A DNA stretch of 64,000 nt from Bacillus aquiflavi (GTDB lineage: Bacteria > Bacillota > Bacilli > Bacillales > Cytobacillaceae): contig NZ_CP082780.1 in NCBI RefSeq assembly GCF_019915265.1, forward strand, positions 2,976,001 to 3,040,000. The letters run 5' to 3'. Positions 1-10,308 of this stretch are shown here, piece by piece. The notes beneath the pieces are model-generated. The model had not been told where the DNA came from. It did not search any database and saw only the letters and a list, made by a program, of their open reading frames with translations. Every line of letters starts with the position of its first letter. The first letter of the stretch is position 1. The position numbers were made by a program, and so were the translations under genes.

Positions 1-201
1 AAGCATTTTTATCGTATGAGTGAGACCGCGATTCAAAACCAAATTTTCTTAGCCCTTATCACCTATTGCCTAAATGTTCTCATTCAATTAGAGATGAAAA
101 GTAGTAAATCTTTACTTCGAATCACTCGCTGGTTAAAGAGAGCAATTTGGAAACCTTCTTATATTTGGACACGAAAGTTTGATGAACGCTCTAGTCCGTA
201 A
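1..201 (+). pseudogene. transposase C-terminal fragment (open at left edge)
   Basis: The reading frame is open from base 1 and ends at 201. It encodes KHFYRMSETAIQNQIFLAL followed by a segment rich in Trp, Arg and Lys ending WTRKF. From memory this resembles the C-terminal end of IS4-type DDE transposases, where a helix with the pattern K-x-F-Y-x-x-S-E-x-A precedes a hydrophobic segment. The catalytic part would lie to the left, outside the window. No terminal inverted repeat was seen just downstream. The family assignment is inference; it could be a complete element cut by the window edge or an old remnant. Confidence 0.55.
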
Positions 202-731
202 AAGAATCTTGTTGTTGTAACTCTGGGATAACTGTATATTGTTACCAAATGGACAGTACCACCTTTATTTAGGTCTTGTCTTTTTAGTTCAAAAACGAAG
301 AAATATATTAACAGAAAGTTCTAACTAATTTTACGCAATGCTAGTGAACGAAAATATATGAAAAACTTTTGCTCTGGAATAAAGTTGCGAAGTCTTACAC
401 CTTTAAATATTTTTGTCGTGTAATTAGCTGTTTAGGTTACTCACACAATCGGGTCGTTAGGGAAAGTAGTTGTTGCTATATTCATGGCTTTCATTAGAAG
501 ACGGACTTCCAGTTGCTGAATCCTACATGCTCCGTGTTTGTGTTAATTCCAGACATATTGGAGCTGTTGCTGTTTTTGAAGGGAACTACAAGACTTCAAA
601 GACTTATAGGGAAGGGGCGTGCTACGAGGAAGAGGCCAGTTATCCAATAAAACTTAATTTATCCACAATATTATGAAATAATAGAGCTAAAATCATAGGA
701 TGTGGTCACACAATGAATCGAGGTCAATCAA
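202..731. other. no recognisable gene
   Basis: AT-rich sequence between a transposase end and a broken ABC ATPase. An open frame at 470-676 (+, TTG start, 68 residues) has no ribosome binding site I trust and matches no family I know. Nothing else is supported here. The stretch fits a decayed mobile or accessory segment. Confidence 0.4.
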
Positions 732-920
732 TTAAATAAACGTTTTGGAATCAAAAAGGTTTTAAATCATTTAAATTTACATATTAATGAATGTTGTGTA
801 ACAGCAATTTTAGGAAACAACGGTGCTGGAAAAAGCGTATTTTTAAACTATTTATTAAATTTTTTAGACTATGATTCTGGGAGAAATTAAAATATTAAAG
901 AAAGAAAAAGATAAAAGAAC
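732..920 (+). pseudogene. ABC transporter ATP-binding protein fragment
   Basis: The frame from 732 reads LNKRFGIKKVLNHLNLHI, then a Walker A motif GNNGAGKS at about 813-836, and stops at 890. In the next frame the typical continuation SGEIKIL follows directly, so a frameshift lies close to 880. No start codon or ribosome binding site is visible upstream, and the signature and Walker B motifs are absent. This is a short remnant of an ABC-2-like drug or bacteriocin transporter ATPase. The class is inferred from the Walker A context only. Confidence 0.7.
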
Positions 921-946
921 AACTACAATAGAAGGTAAGATTATTA

Positions 947-1233
947 ATGAATATTTTAGAAAGTTTTTTACAGTCAGAAATTAACACACAGGAGCTATAT
1001 GAAGAGATAATCTCCTTTATAACGTCGTATCATATCAGATGTGGAGAGTTTGAAGGAAATGAATATATAATAAAAAAGATGGACCAAATAAATTTTTTAT
1101 ATTCCCAGAATATATATATCCTAATAATGAAAGACAAATACATGGAGCAATATCGATCTATAGACCTAATTTAATCAAAGAGATTAATGAATATGCTCAA
1201 GCTATGGGAATGCAAACAATAGATGCAGAATAA
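947..1233 (+). pseudogene. unknown small protein, frameshifted in an A run
   Basis: The ATG at 947 opens a frame beginning MNILESFLQSEINTQELYEE. At about 1075-1079 there is a run of six A. Adding one A joins it to the next frame, which then reads IIKKDGPNKFFIFPEYIYP and ends at the TAA at 1231-1233, giving about 95 residues. The joined product looks like a real small acidic cytoplasmic protein, whereas the unjoined frame loses protein-like composition after the run. I do not recognise the family. Its place among broken mobile-type genes would suit an immunity-type or other accessory protein, but that is a guess. Confidence 0.45.
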
Positions 1234-1402
1234 GATTCTTTTGATCTGCTTATATGGTATTAGAAAGTTTTTTTGGAAAACTCTTATCAATAGTATATAT
1301 GTTTTTTAACGATAACGGGTAGCACCTGCTTACTTGCCGGCATCCTATAGCGCCAACAATCTGGTTGAGAACCATTATTTTTGGAGTGAGCGATTTTATT
1401 AA

Positions 1403-1615
1403 TTACCGTTTAAATTGATAGATTATTTGCACAACACCAGAAAAGAATGTTCTAGTATTAACCATTTTTACATTCATCCTCCGTTTTATATCAATAAACA
1501 ATGGTTTTCCTTCTTCCAATACAACTGGGTGAATAAGTAACCTCTATTCATCAACAAGCCCTAAATTTGCAAAAGTCATTAATCGTCTTGTATAACCGAG
1601 AAAAGCATAAAACAT
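1403..1615 (-). pseudogene. RibD/DHFR-like reductase C-terminal fragment
   Basis: On the minus strand one frame of 71 codons encodes TFANLGLVDE, then an in-frame TAG at 1544-1546, then RLLIHPVVLEEGKPLF and a terminus containing TFFSGVVQIIYQ. This matches the C-terminal part of small dihydrofolate-reductase-like (RibD C-terminal domain) proteins, where GLVDEYRLxIHPVVLG is strongly conserved. The stop sits where the family has Tyr (TAT to TAG). The N-terminal NADPH-binding half is missing. The gene is dead by both truncation and nonsense mutation. Confidence 0.75.
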
Positions 1616-1878
1616 GATTAAACGAAGGGCGCAGTAATCGAATAGTGTTCCCAATTTCGAAACGATTAGGACATTCGATCATTGATCCTATTATGAGGAT
1701 TATGTACACTGTCAAAAAAGAATTGCAAGAAGAAGATACAAAGAGTATATGAGTTTGTGTAAAAAGTTTTTAAACCGGATTGTACAAAATATAAAAAACA
1801 CACGAAACATTGATATGATATCACAACATTTTCGAGTGTTTTATGATGAACCAAATTTTTTACATATTTACCTTAAAG
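1616..1878. other. no recognisable gene
   Basis: AT-rich sequence between a dead reductase fragment and a tRNA gene. A minus-strand open frame across 1666-1854 has no coding character. No terminator or promoter stands out. Confidence 0.4.
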
Positions 1879-1950
1879 CGCCCTCGGCAGGAATCGAACC
1901 CACATTTTGAGAACCGGAATCTCACGTGCTATCCGTTGCACCACGAGGGC
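1879..1950 (-). tRNA. tRNA-Arg (anticodon CCG)
   Basis: The minus strand folds into a cloverleaf of 72 nt. The acceptor stem is GCCCTCG with CGAGGGC, and the D arm is GTGC/GCAC. The anticodon stem is TGAGA/TCTCA with the 7-base loop TTCCGGT, giving anticodon CCG, and the T loop is TTCGATT. The 3' CCA is not encoded. It decodes CGG arginine codons. A tRNA-Arg next to clpP is also the arrangement I recall from B. subtilis (trnQ-Arg), which supports the call. Confidence 0.93.
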
Positions 1951-2222
1951 AAAATGGCTGTTAACGTACGCTAAATATTATATGTTATATTCAAACAATA
2001 TGCAAGTCTTATTTCCTTCCATAAAAATCATTAGCAAGCCGCTTAATGATGAGGCTTGGATTTTAATTTTAAATGAATTGTAACATTACGTCTAAAAGTA
2101 AAACATATACTAAATTAATATCTCATTTTTACTTAAAAAGTTGGAGATATTGTTTAAAATTTTGCCTAAAGGATAAGATGGGAAACAGATATTATTTTTC
2201 TTCAAATTTATAGTGCTTTTTT

Positions 2223-2261
2223 TTTGACCTTAATTGACCATCAGTGTAATATTAATAATAA
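2223..2261 (+). promoter_or_regulatory. CtsR operator and SigA promoter of clpP
   Basis: Tandem heptads TTTGACC (2223-2229) and ATTGACC (2233-2239) separated by 3 bases read on the other strand as GGTCAAT-TAA-GGTCAAA, close to the CtsR heat-shock operator (A/GGTCAAA-NAN-A/GGTCAAA). The second heptad contains the -35 TTGACC (2234-2239). A -10 TAATAA follows at 2256-2261 after 16 bases. Repressor binding would cover the -35 box, as known for clpP in B. subtilis. Confidence 0.8.
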
Positions 2262-2333
2262 GTACAATTATCTTCTTTCGTTGGAATAACTTTCCTAGCG
2301 AAATTAAACTCTATTTTAAGGAGGAAAGGAAAT

Positions 2334-2930
2334 ATGAATTTAATCCCTACTGTTATTGAACAAACAAATCGAGGAGAACGTGCATACGATATTTATTCTC
2401 GTCTGTTAAAAGACCGGATTATTATGCTAGGCAGTGCAATAGACGATCAGGTTGCAAATTCAATTGTCGCTCAATTATTATTTTTAGAAGCAGAAAACCC
2501 TGAAAAAGACATATCTATTTACATTAATAGCCCAGGAGGAAGTATTACTGCTGGGATGGCTATTTTTGATACAATGCAATTTATTAAACCAAACATTCAA
2601 ACAATTTGTATTGGAATAGCTGCTTCAATGGGAGCATTCTTATTAGCAGCAGGAACAAAAGGCAAACGTTATTGTTTACCTAACAGTGAAGTGATGATTC
2701 ATCAACCGCTTGGCGGAGCGCAAGGGCAAGCAACTGAAATTGAAATTGCCGCAAAGCGAATTCTGTTTTTACGAGACAAACTTAACCATATTCTTGCAGA
2801 GCGTACAGGACAACCGCTTGAAGTCATTCAACGAGATACAGATCGAGACAACTTTATGACAGCTGAAAAAGCGCTTGAATACGGTTTAATCGACCATATT
2901 ATTTCCCGAAATTCATTAGATAAAAAATAA
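2334..2930 (+). CDS. clpP: ATP-dependent Clp protease proteolytic subunit
   Basis: Cytoplasmic serine protease that forms two heptameric rings and degrades proteins fed in by ClpC, ClpX or ClpE. The 198-residue product has the usual length. Catalytic Ser98 lies in GIAASMGAF, His123 in MIHQPLGG, and the Asp in RDTDRDNFM at about 172. The ATG is preceded by a strong AAGGAGGAAAGG site ending six bases upstream. It is a single-gene unit on the plus strand, with a CtsR-type operator over its promoter and a hairpin terminator behind it. That implies heat-shock induction. No anomaly was seen. Confidence 0.98.
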   Translation: MNLIPTVIEQTNRGERAYDIYSRLLKDRIIMLGSAIDDQVANSIVAQLLFLEAENPEKDISIYINSPGGSITAGMAIFDTMQFIKPNIQTICIGIAASMGAFLLAAGTKGKRYCLPNSEVMIHQPLGGAQGQATEIEIAAKRILFLRDKLNHILAERTGQPLEVIQRDTDRDNFMTAEKALEYGLIDHIISRNSLDKK

Positions 2931-2937
2931 TGAACTC

Positions 2938-3025
2938 CCCCTGTCAATTTGACAGGGGAAATAAAAAATGAGTTAAGCGGCTTTAAATCTATATTTTATA
3001 GGGCTAAAGCCGTTTTATTATTTTT
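2938..3025 (+). terminator. terminators after clpP
   Basis: Two hairpins follow the stop codon. CCCCTGTC/GACAGGGG (2938-2958) has no T run. CGGCTTTA/TAAAGCCG (2978-3012) is followed by TTTTATTATTTTT and is a good Rho-independent terminator. Confidence 0.75.
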
Positions 3026-3041
3026 AATATCTTTCAAATAT

Positions 3042-3160
3042 ATTCTTCTATTGCTTCACAAAGCCCTTCAAATGTTTCGGATTTATTCAAATAGGATTTC
3101 TCATATTTAAGTATTCTCCAGACATCTTCCTACTCGTGACATACTGTGTTCATCTCTGGC
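3042..3160 (-). pseudogene. IS3-family transposase OrfB remnant
   Basis: On the minus strand one frame reads EHSMSRVGRCLENT, matching the SMSRxGxCxDN signature around the second Asp of IS3-type DDE transposases. A second frame then gives ILKYEKSYLNKSETFEGLCE and AIEEYI, the region just after the catalytic Glu. The usual GPMExFWG link is missing, so a small deletion with frameshift has occurred. Only about 40 codons survive, with no inverted repeats. Confidence 0.7.
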
Positions 3161-3255
3161 TCCGCATAGTTCAGGTGTTGAATGCTTTAAATCCAAGGTC
3201 ACATGTATTGGCATGCCCTATGACATAGAGTTAAAAACCACAGCAGCGGGTCTCA

Positions 3256-3405
3256 GCTTGTAGAAAAGTAATATTTGAAGTAAATTCTCGAAAGACTGAA
3301 TTAAAAGCGTTTGTCAGTTGAGGGAGAAGGAATAGAACGGTCGTTCATAAGCTTATAATGAAGTGCAAGTAACGAAGAATGCGAGCCGTTTGTCAACAAT
3401 CTGAG
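3256..3405 (-). repeat. intergenic repeat family, copy A
   Basis: Read on the minus strand it starts CAGATTGTTGACAAACGG, then CGCATTCTTCGTTACTTGC, AAGCTTATGAACG and TTCTATTCC. It ends with CAGTCTTTCGAGAATTTACT and TCTACAAGCT. It aligns along its length with copy B at 13222-13376, including the far end. It lies downstream of crh, beyond a hairpin (AGACTCGCTTC/GAAGCGAGTCT, 3404-3431). Confidence 0.75.
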
Positions 3406-3431
3406 ACTCGCTTCTAAATTGAAGCGAGTCT
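3404..3431. terminator. hairpin after crh
   Basis: AGACTCGCTTC and GAAGCGAGTCT form an 11-bp stem with a 6-base loop. No strong T run follows on the minus strand; on the plus strand TTGTCGTTTTC follows. It probably ends the yvcI-crh transcript. Confidence 0.55.
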
Positions 3432-3445
3432 TGTCGTTTTCTAGC

Positions 3446-3703
3446 TTATCCCTCTTTTTGGGTAAATTTTGTAAGTACTTCTAATGCCTCTAATTCATCG
3501 TGACCAGTTGCACTTATTTTTACTAAAGAGCCAGAACCGATGGCTAAACTCATTAAACCCATAATGCTCTTCGCATTTACCTTCTTACCATCCTTTTCTA
3601 GAAATATTTCTGAAGAAAATCGATTCGCTTCCTGAACAAACAACGCTGCAGGACGCGCTTGCAGCCCAGTTTTCAATCGTATTTCCACTTCTTTTTCCAC
3701 CAT
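3446..3703 (-). CDS. crh: Crh, HPr-like catabolite repression protein
   Basis: Crh is a paralogue of the phosphotransferase protein HPr. After phosphorylation on Ser46 by HprK it acts as a CcpA co-regulator. The product (85 residues from this start) reads MVEKEVEIRLKTGLQARPAA. Gln15 replaces the catalytic His15 of HPr, the hallmark of Crh, and Ser46 is kept in NAKSIMGL. I chose the ATG at 3703 because GGAGG lies seven bases before it; an in-frame ATG seven codons upstream contains that GGAGG within its coding sequence. It is the last gene of yvcI-rapZ-yvcK-whiA-crh. Its kinase gene hprK is also in this window. Confidence 0.95.
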   Translation of the reverse strand: MVEKEVEIRLKTGLQARPAALFVQEANRFSSEIFLEKDGKKVNAKSIMGLMSLAIGSGSLVKISATGHDELEALEVLTKFTQKEG

Positions 3704-3727
3704 GATAATTCCTCCAAATTCCATTAT

Positions 3728-4679
3728 CTATTTAATTGAAATTGATTCTCCAGCCCGAAGCTTGTCAGCTATTTCGTCAATCTTACGTAAGCGGTGATTA
3801 ATTCCCGATTTACTTATTTTACCACCACTAACCATTTCCCCTAGTTCATTTAACGTGACATCTTGGTAAGCAACTCGCAGTTCAGCTATTTCTCTTAATT
3901 TTTCAGGTAAAACGTGGAGCCCTACCGTTTGTTCTATATATTTAATATTTTCAACTTGCCTTAACGCAGCACTTATTGTTTTATTTAAGTTCGCTGTTTC
4001 ACAATTAACTAATCGATTTACCGAGTTTCTCATGTCTCTGACAATTCGGACATCCTCAAAATGTAGTAAAGCATTGTGAGCGCCAATAATATTTAGAAAT
4101 TCAGAAATTTTTTCTGCTTCTTTTAAATATGTGATAAACCCTTTTTTCCGTTCTAGCGTTTTACTATTTAAGTTGAACTTATTCATCAAATTACTCAATG
4201 ATTCATTATGCTCTTTATACATTAAAAAGATTTCTAAATGATAAGAAGAGGTTTCTGGGTTATTAACCGAGCCACCCGCTAAAAAAGCTCCTCTTAAATA
4301 CGAGCGCATACAACATTTCTTTTTGATAAGCTCATTGGAGATTCCTTGTATAAATATAAAATCTTCCTTAATTTTTTTTTAAATCTGTTAAAACTGTCTT
4401 TGCCTGTTCAGTTAATCGAACGATATAGACATTGTTCTTTTTTAGACGCATTTTCTTTCGAACGAGGAGTTTAACTTGAATAGGATAGAATTTTTTTAAC
4501 AATGTGTATATTCTTCTTGCAATCGCCGCATTTTCCGTTTGGATGTCGACGACAAGCTTCTGATTAGAAAAAGAGAGTGAACCGTTCATTCGAATTAAAG
4601 CCGATAATTCAGCTTTTCCACAGCAGTCCTTAATTTCTAAGTTTGTCAATTCTTTTTTTGTTTCCGAAGCGAAAGACAT
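3728..4679 (-). pseudogene. whiA: WhiA regulator, frameshifted at a 9-A run
   Basis: WhiA is a DNA-binding protein with an N-terminal LAGLIDADG-like domain and a C-terminal helix-turn-helix, linked to cell division and chromosome segregation in Bacillus. The N-terminal part (from the ATG at 4679, behind GGGGGTGA) reads [15 protein letters not shown] and stops at 4368 just after a run of nine A (plus-strand T at 4372-4380). The remainder continues in another frame as [20 protein letters not shown], then [20 protein letters not shown]. Removing one A restores a single frame of 316 codons, exactly the family length. This may be a sequencing error, a true lesion, or a site of transcriptional slippage. 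Confidence 0.9.
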
Positions 4680-4802
4680 CCCTTCACCCCCTATTAACAA
4701 AACCCTTTTTTCTTTAATTATTATCCTCTTTGATGATAGAAAAACTCCTTTTCTCGTATCACCATTTAAGAGAAAAACCGAATAATGAAGCTATATTTTT
4801 TT

Positions 4803-5786
4803 CTAAGCATTAAAGTTTTTTTTAGTTTCATGAATAAGCATAGAATATAAAATACTCGCAACTAATTTTGTGTCATGTCGAATAACACCGTCTTCAAATG
4901 TTACAAGATCCCCGCCGACAACTTCTATACCAAGTTCATATAATTTGTTATGATCACAGAAAACTTGATTGGCAAATTCTTCATGATAGGGTTTAAGAAT
5001 CTCTCTTGGTATTTGCTTGCTGTTCACAAGGATCGTATCAATAAATGTACACTTCATATGATCATAAATTGCCTTCACATGCTCACTCGCTGTATACTGA
5101 TGTGTTTCGCCTGCTTGTGTCATGAGATTACAAATATAAACTTTTTTGGCTTTTGATCTGCATACTTCGTTTCCTAGCTTAGGTACAAGGAGATTTGGCA
5201 AAATACTAGTGTATAAGCTCCCTGGACCGATAATAATTAAATCTGCCTGTCTAATGGCATGAACTGTCTCAGGAAGCGGACTAATTTCCTTTGGTGTTAA
5301 AAAGACTTTTTTTATTCGTTTTCCCGCTACAGGGATTCTAGATTCTCCAGATACGATAGTTCCGTCAGTCATTTCTGCATGAAGATCAGCAATTTGATTA
5401 GCCGCAGGAAGTACTTTTCCCCTAACATTTAGTACTTTACTCATCACTTTAATAGCGTGAACAAAATCCCCTGTTATCGAGGTCATCGCTGCTAAGATGA
5501 GATTCCCAAGAGAATGTCCTGAAAGCTCATTGGAAGTAGTAAAACGATGCTGAAATATCTCTTCAATTAACGGCTCTACATCAGAAAGCGCTGCCAATAC
5601 ATTACGGATATCACCTGGAGGAGGAATATCCATACCCTCTCTCAGTCGTCCTGAACTGCCTCCATCATCAGCGACAGTAACAATTGCCGTAATATCAACT
5701 GGATACTGCTTTAAGCCCCGCAGCAATACTGGCAATCCTGTTCCACCTCCGATGATGACAATTCTTGGCTCTCTATTTCCGATCAT
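4803..5786 (-). CDS. yvcK: gluconeogenesis factor YvcK/GlmR
   Basis: YvcK (GlmR, MgfK) is a CofD-like cytoplasmic protein that binds UDP-sugars and adjusts carbon flow towards cell-wall precursors; it is needed for growth on gluconeogenic carbon sources. The 327-residue product starts [20 protein letters not shown], with the nucleotide-binding GGGTG loop, followed by [14 protein letters not shown] and later [17 protein letters not shown], all typical of the family. Its ATG overlaps the rapZ stop by 4 bases (ATGA), so the two are translationally coupled. It ends with TAG. Confidence 0.95.
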   Translation of the reverse strand: MIGNREPRIVIIGGGTGLPVLLRGLKQYPVDITAIVTVADDGGSSGRLREGMDIPPPGDIRNVLAALSDVEPLIEEIFQHRFTTSNELSGHSLGNLILAAMTSITGDFVHAIKVMSKVLNVRGKVLPAANQIADLHAEMTDGTIVSGESRIPVAGKRIKKVFLTPKEISPLPETVHAIRQADLIIIGPGSLYTSILPNLLVPKLGNEVCRSKAKKVYICNLMTQAGETHQYTASEHVKAIYDHMKCTFIDTILVNSKQIPREILKPYHEEFANQVFCDHNKLYELGIEVVGGDLVTFEDGVIRHDTKLVASILYSMLIHETKKNFNA

Positions 5787-6676
5787 GTTGTTAATTCCTT
5801 TCTCCTCTCAATATCACGGTGAGTAATGCGCGTATGGTATTCATCTTGATAGTAATGACTTATATACTCCGCCAACGCAACAGACCGATGCTGCCCCCCC
5901 GTACATCCAATCGCAATAACGAGCTGAGCTTTTCCTTCTCGTTTGTAATGTGGGAGCATAAAATTTAATAAATCAGTTAATTTTTCAAGAAATTTCTGAG
6001 TTTCATTCCATTTTAAAACATAGTTAGATACTTCATCATCTAAACCAGTTTTTGGTCTCATATGATCAACATAATGAGGATTTGGCAAAAAACGCACATC
6101 AAAAACTAGATCGGCGTCAATTGGCAAGCCATATTTAAATCCAAATGACATCAAATTAACAATAAATGTTGCTTGCTTGTTTGCTGAAAATTCTTTTAAG
6201 ATCTTTTCGCGCAATTCCCGCGGTTTTAGTTGGGAAGTATTATAAATAAGCTGAGCTCTCCCTTTTAATTCCTCGAGAAGTCGCCTCTCATGCTTTATCC
6301 CTTCAAGAAGAAGACCGGAAGGAGATAACGGGTGGGAGCGTCTCGATTCTTTATAACGCCGAACAAGCGTTTCGTCATCAGCGTCTAAAAAAAGAATTTG
6401 TGGCGTCACCCATGATGTCTCCGATAAATCGTCAAGAGCTATAAATAAATGGTCAAAAAACTCCCGTCCGCGTAAATCCATCACGAGTGCTACTTTATTC
6501 ATCTTATTCCCTGACTCTTTCATCAGTTCAAGAAATTTTGGTAATAATGTTGGCGGCAAATTATCAACACAAAAATAACCTAAATCTTCAAAGCTTCTAA
6601 TTGCAACAGTTTTTCCTGCCCCAGACATTCCTGTAATAATTACCATTTCAATATCGCTCATCGCCCCGGTACTCAT
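5783..6676 (-). CDS. rapZ: RNase adapter RapZ / nucleotide-binding protein YvcJ
   Basis: This is a P-loop GTP/ATP-binding protein called YvcJ in B. subtilis, where it affects competence. In enterobacteria the orthologue RapZ controls GlmS synthesis. The 297-residue product has Walker A GMSGAGKT at residues 16-23, [20 protein letters not shown] in the middle and the conserved C-terminal [10 protein letters not shown]. The gene lies 12 bases after yvcI and overlaps yvcK by 4. Next to yvcK and near the nag genes, it fits a module sensing amino-sugar and cell-wall metabolism. Confidence 0.95.
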   Translation of the reverse strand: MSTGAMSDIEMVIITGMSGAGKTVAIRSFEDLGYFCVDNLPPTLLPKFLELMKESGNKMNKVALVMDLRGREFFDHLFIALDDLSETSWVTPQILFLDADDETLVRRYKESRRSHPLSPSGLLLEGIKHERRLLEELKGRAQLIYNTSQLKPRELREKILKEFSANKQATFIVNLMSFGFKYGLPIDADLVFDVRFLPNPHYVDHMRPKTGLDDEVSNYVLKWNETQKFLEKLTDLLNFMLPHYKREGKAQLVIAIGCTGGQHRSVALAEYISHYYQDEYHTRITHRDIERRKELTT

Positions 6677-6688
6677 CCGATTTCCTCC

Positions 6689-7156
6689 TCAATTTGGATC
6701 AAGCCGATAGCTTAGCAGTTCAAATTCTGGTGTATAGGTAAATGTTCCATATATGATACCTTGTCCATGAATCATGTAGTCAAGTATATGATAATCTCCT
6801 GCAGCCATGGGTAGATTTTTGATATGATCGACAGGCTGCCAAGCTAACTTACCTTCTTGTGATTCATTCATATGAATGCCATCTGCCTCTGTAGCAAAAA
6901 ATGTAAACATCATCCATTCTGAAATCACACGATCACCGTCTTTCATAATGAATGTAAAAATTCCTTTGATTACGGGATTCCGTAAGTAAATCCCTGTTTC
7001 TTCGCGGTATTCTCGAACACAGGAATCCTTTATGGACTCTCCTGATTCCATTTTTCCACCAGGAGCAACCCACCAACCACGACGGGGTTTTTGCAACATC
7101 AATATTTTATCATCTTTCTGCAGCACACAGTTTGTGACCCGTTGCACTTTTATCAC
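6689..7156 (-). CDS. yvcI: Nudix hydrolase YvcI
   Basis: Nudix-family pyrophosphohydrolase of 155 residues. The Nudix box is seen as GGKMESGESIKDSCVREYRE followed by ETG (about residues 34-56), with the glutamates that bind metal. The preferred substrate cannot be read from sequence; B. subtilis YvcI has been reported with nucleotide and RNA 5'-end substrates. It is the first gene of the yvcI-rapZ-yvcK-whiA-crh unit. Confidence 0.92.
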   Translation of the reverse strand: MIKVQRVTNCVLQKDDKILMLQKPRRGWWVAPGGKMESGESIKDSCVREYREETGIYLRNPVIKGIFTFIMKDGDRVISEWMMFTFFATEADGIHMNESQEGKLAWQPVDHIKNLPMAAGDYHILDYMIHGQGIIYGTFTYTPEFELLSYRLDPN

Positions 7157-7317
7157 CTCAGATAAACCAACCTTTTTGGGATTCAGCTTTAAAGGATTTT
7201 AAAAGCATTCATACTCCTTTATATTATACTACCTTTCCTATGTAGTCACAACGAATATGAAAGTAAACAAATGACAATTCCTTTACCAATTTATTTCTTT
7301 TTTCGACAATAAAAAAA

Positions 7318-7337
7318 GACACAGTTTTACCCGTGTC
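7318..7337 (-). terminator. hairpin with T run (minus strand)
   Basis: GACAC/GTGTC with a 10-base loop, followed on the minus strand by CTTTTTTTATT. It lies between trxB and yvcI and may be a second terminator after trxB or an attenuator before yvcI. The plus-strand open frame at 7333-7536 is not convincing. Confidence 0.5.
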
Positions 7338-7543
7338 GACTAAAGGAATATATTTTAAAAGGGGGTCAATTTCTATTTTTATCATAACGGAATTTTATTT
7401 CACACCTGTTACAGAAGAGTTAAAACAAAGTGACTTTTTTGTAAATGAAAAATTCATATGTTATATCTATTTATTTGTATTTTATTGCAAAAGAGGGGAA
7501 AAATATCACCCAAAAGGGCTGAATCACGATAAATAAATATTAA

Positions 7544-7574
7544 AGCTCGTGAAGATATATAGGCTTCACGAGCT
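7544..7574 (-). terminator. terminator after trxB
   Basis: AGCTCGTGAAG and CTTCACGAGCT form a perfect 11-bp stem just behind the trxB stop, followed on the minus strand by TTAATATTTAT. Confidence 0.75.
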
Positions 7575-7580
7575 ATGCTT

Positions 7581-8540
<960 letters not shown>

Positions 8541-8627
8541 TCACTCCTTATTAAGAACATCCCACTCATAGTATTACCTCACTACTAATATCCTATAAAA
8601 TATGAGATGTTAAGTCCAAAATATTGC

Positions 8628-10112
8628 TTACTGTAAACAAAAATTAACCATTTTGACATATTTTTGAACAGTTGAAGAGGAAACATTATACTTTTCAGCT
8701 ATTTTACTTTGGGGAATCTTTTCGTCACGAAGTTTAGACCATACGTATTCAACTGCTGCTGCCCAAGCTTTCGGATTTTTTAGGTTCATTCCTTTTTGCA
8801 ATGCTTCTACAAATATCGAAAACCACATTAAATATAAGCCGGATTCAAGAACATTAACTGGGTGATAGTGCTTATAAAGGTTTTTTGCGGTTTCATGAGC
8901 ATCCTTTATTGATGAAAATGACGCTCCTGTTTTGATAAATGTCATATATTCTCTTTCAAAAGATGAAGCTGTCTCATTTTCAAATGTTACTATTTGTAAC
9001 ATTTGATCCTTATTAGTTGAAATTGCAATTAAAAAAAGTGCAAATAACCTTTCTTCTATATATTGACTGTTAAGATGCGTCGATATATATGTAAAATTTT
9101 CCTCCAAATGCTCGGCTTGGATATGCAACTGATTCCATGGTTCCAATCCGATTTTTTCTGGATTCAACTTTATCGTTTTTTCCCAAGCTTCTCTGGCTCT
9201 TTCTTCTTTTCCTATATGGTAGGCTGAATAGGAAAGCCAATAATAAAAAGCCTCGTTTCCATCAAAACCGTACTTTTGCAATCTGCGCAGCCAAAGATAG
9301 GCAATTTTATACCGGCCTATTAATGCAAAAGTAGCTCCAAGTTTGAATTGATGCTCCTGTAGTAAAGGTTTTACCTTCTCAAGCATATCAGCCAATTTAT
9401 TCACTTCATCATACCGATTCTGATAATGTAAAAAAACTAAACTGTTACAAAGAGCGTGCAAATTACCTTCATTTCGTTCCAATACTTCCTGTAATATCAT
9501 TGCTGACTTTTCAATTTCACCTAAGTAAAAGTAAGCAAGTGCTAAATTATTATACGCCGGCCAGAACTCAGGGTATTCATTAATCATTTTTTTTAATAAT
9601 GTAACAACTTCGGCAAACTTCCCAGATTCAAGCAGCTGCTTCGCTTCTTCTTGTTGAATAATTAAATCATCTTCTACAAAATAATCTTCATCCGCTTCTA
9701 AAGATAAAAGTTCAAGCAAATCTTCCGCATCTTCTACAAACTCTCCATCTTCATCGTACTTCAAATAAAGATTTGCATGGTTAGCTGCCTCCCTAAATAG
9801 ACCAAGGTGAGCATAATTATTTGCCAAAAAATAATGACATTCAACCATTTCTTCATCTAATTCTTCAACAATTTCATGTAAAAGTTCGTTTGATTCACGG
9901 TATTGTGCCGTTTCTGTATAAACAAGCGCAAGTTGACATAATATCATTGGTTCTCCCGGTTCAAGCTGTGTAGCACGTAATAAATATTTAATCGCTTTAT
10001 GAAAATCACGACGGTGGTATGCTTTTACACCCTTCGTAAAATAATATTCTCCTGTAGGGATAAAGGAAAGTATCTTCCCCATTTGCTGTCTTGCTTGAGA
10101 GTTTTTACCCAT
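8628..10112 (-). CDS. yvcD: TPR-repeat protein YvcD
   Basis: Soluble tetratricopeptide-repeat protein of 494 residues. TPR-like helices are seen near residues 25-60 (GVKAYHRRDFHKAIKYLLRA), 65-130 and 195-260 (YPEFWPAYNNLALAYFYLGE). The C-terminus carries a helix-turn-helix-like segment (IPQSKIAEKYNVSSSTVQKY), so it may bind DNA. I chose the ATG at 10112 because GGAGG lies 5-6 bases before it; an in-frame ATG 18 codons further up lacks a site. The precise role is unknown. Its position between trxB and his matches B. subtilis. Confidence 0.88.
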   Translation of the reverse strand: MGKNSQARQQMGKILSFIPTGEYYFTKGVKAYHRRDFHKAIKYLLRATQLEPGEPMILCQLALVYTETAQYRESNELLHEIVEELDEEMVECHYFLANNYAHLGLFREAANHANLYLKYDEDGEFVEDAEDLLELLSLEADEDYFVEDDLIIQQEEAKQLLESGKFAEVVTLLKKMINEYPEFWPAYNNLALAYFYLGEIEKSAMILQEVLERNEGNLHALCNSLVFLHYQNRYDEVNKLADMLEKVKPLLQEHQFKLGATFALIGRYKIAYLWLRRLQKYGFDGNEAFYYWLSYSAYHIGKEERAREAWEKTIKLNPEKIGLEPWNQLHIQAEHLEENFTYISTHLNSQYIEERLFALFLIAISTNKDQMLQIVTFENETASSFEREYMTFIKTGASFSSIKDAHETAKNLYKHYHPVNVLESGLYLMWFSIFVEALQKGMNLKNPKAWAAAVEYVWSKLRDEKIPQSKIAEKYNVSSSTVQKYVKMVNFCLQ

Positions 10113-10236
10113 GAAGTCCTCCAAATTAAAATATTCATTAAAGTAGTATACCATATGTTTAAACAAAACGAGAAGGATTCTTACCTGACTTGCTCAAAAT
10201 TTTCCAACAGTTCATCAGGCTACAAAAGAATATAAA

Positions 10237-10256
10237 AAAGCGCTTAATAGCGCTTT
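10237..10256 (-). terminator. his operon terminator
   Basis: AAAGCGC/GCGCTTT stem with loop, followed on the minus strand by TTTTATATTC. It lies 53 bases after the hisI stop. Confidence 0.75.
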
Positions 10257-10308
10257 AGGTTGTAGCCAAAAGTTATTTCGCCTGATCGATTGCCTTAAAT
10301 GATCATTG

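Noticed and set aside
1666-1854. minus-strand gene next to tRNA-Arg
   Set aside because: Phe/Cys/Tyr-rich frame typical of chance AT-rich sequence; no start signal.
7333-7536. possible small plus-strand gene between yvcI and trxB
   Set aside because: No ribosome binding site, start overlaps a terminator hairpin, composition is AT-driven and no family is recognisable.
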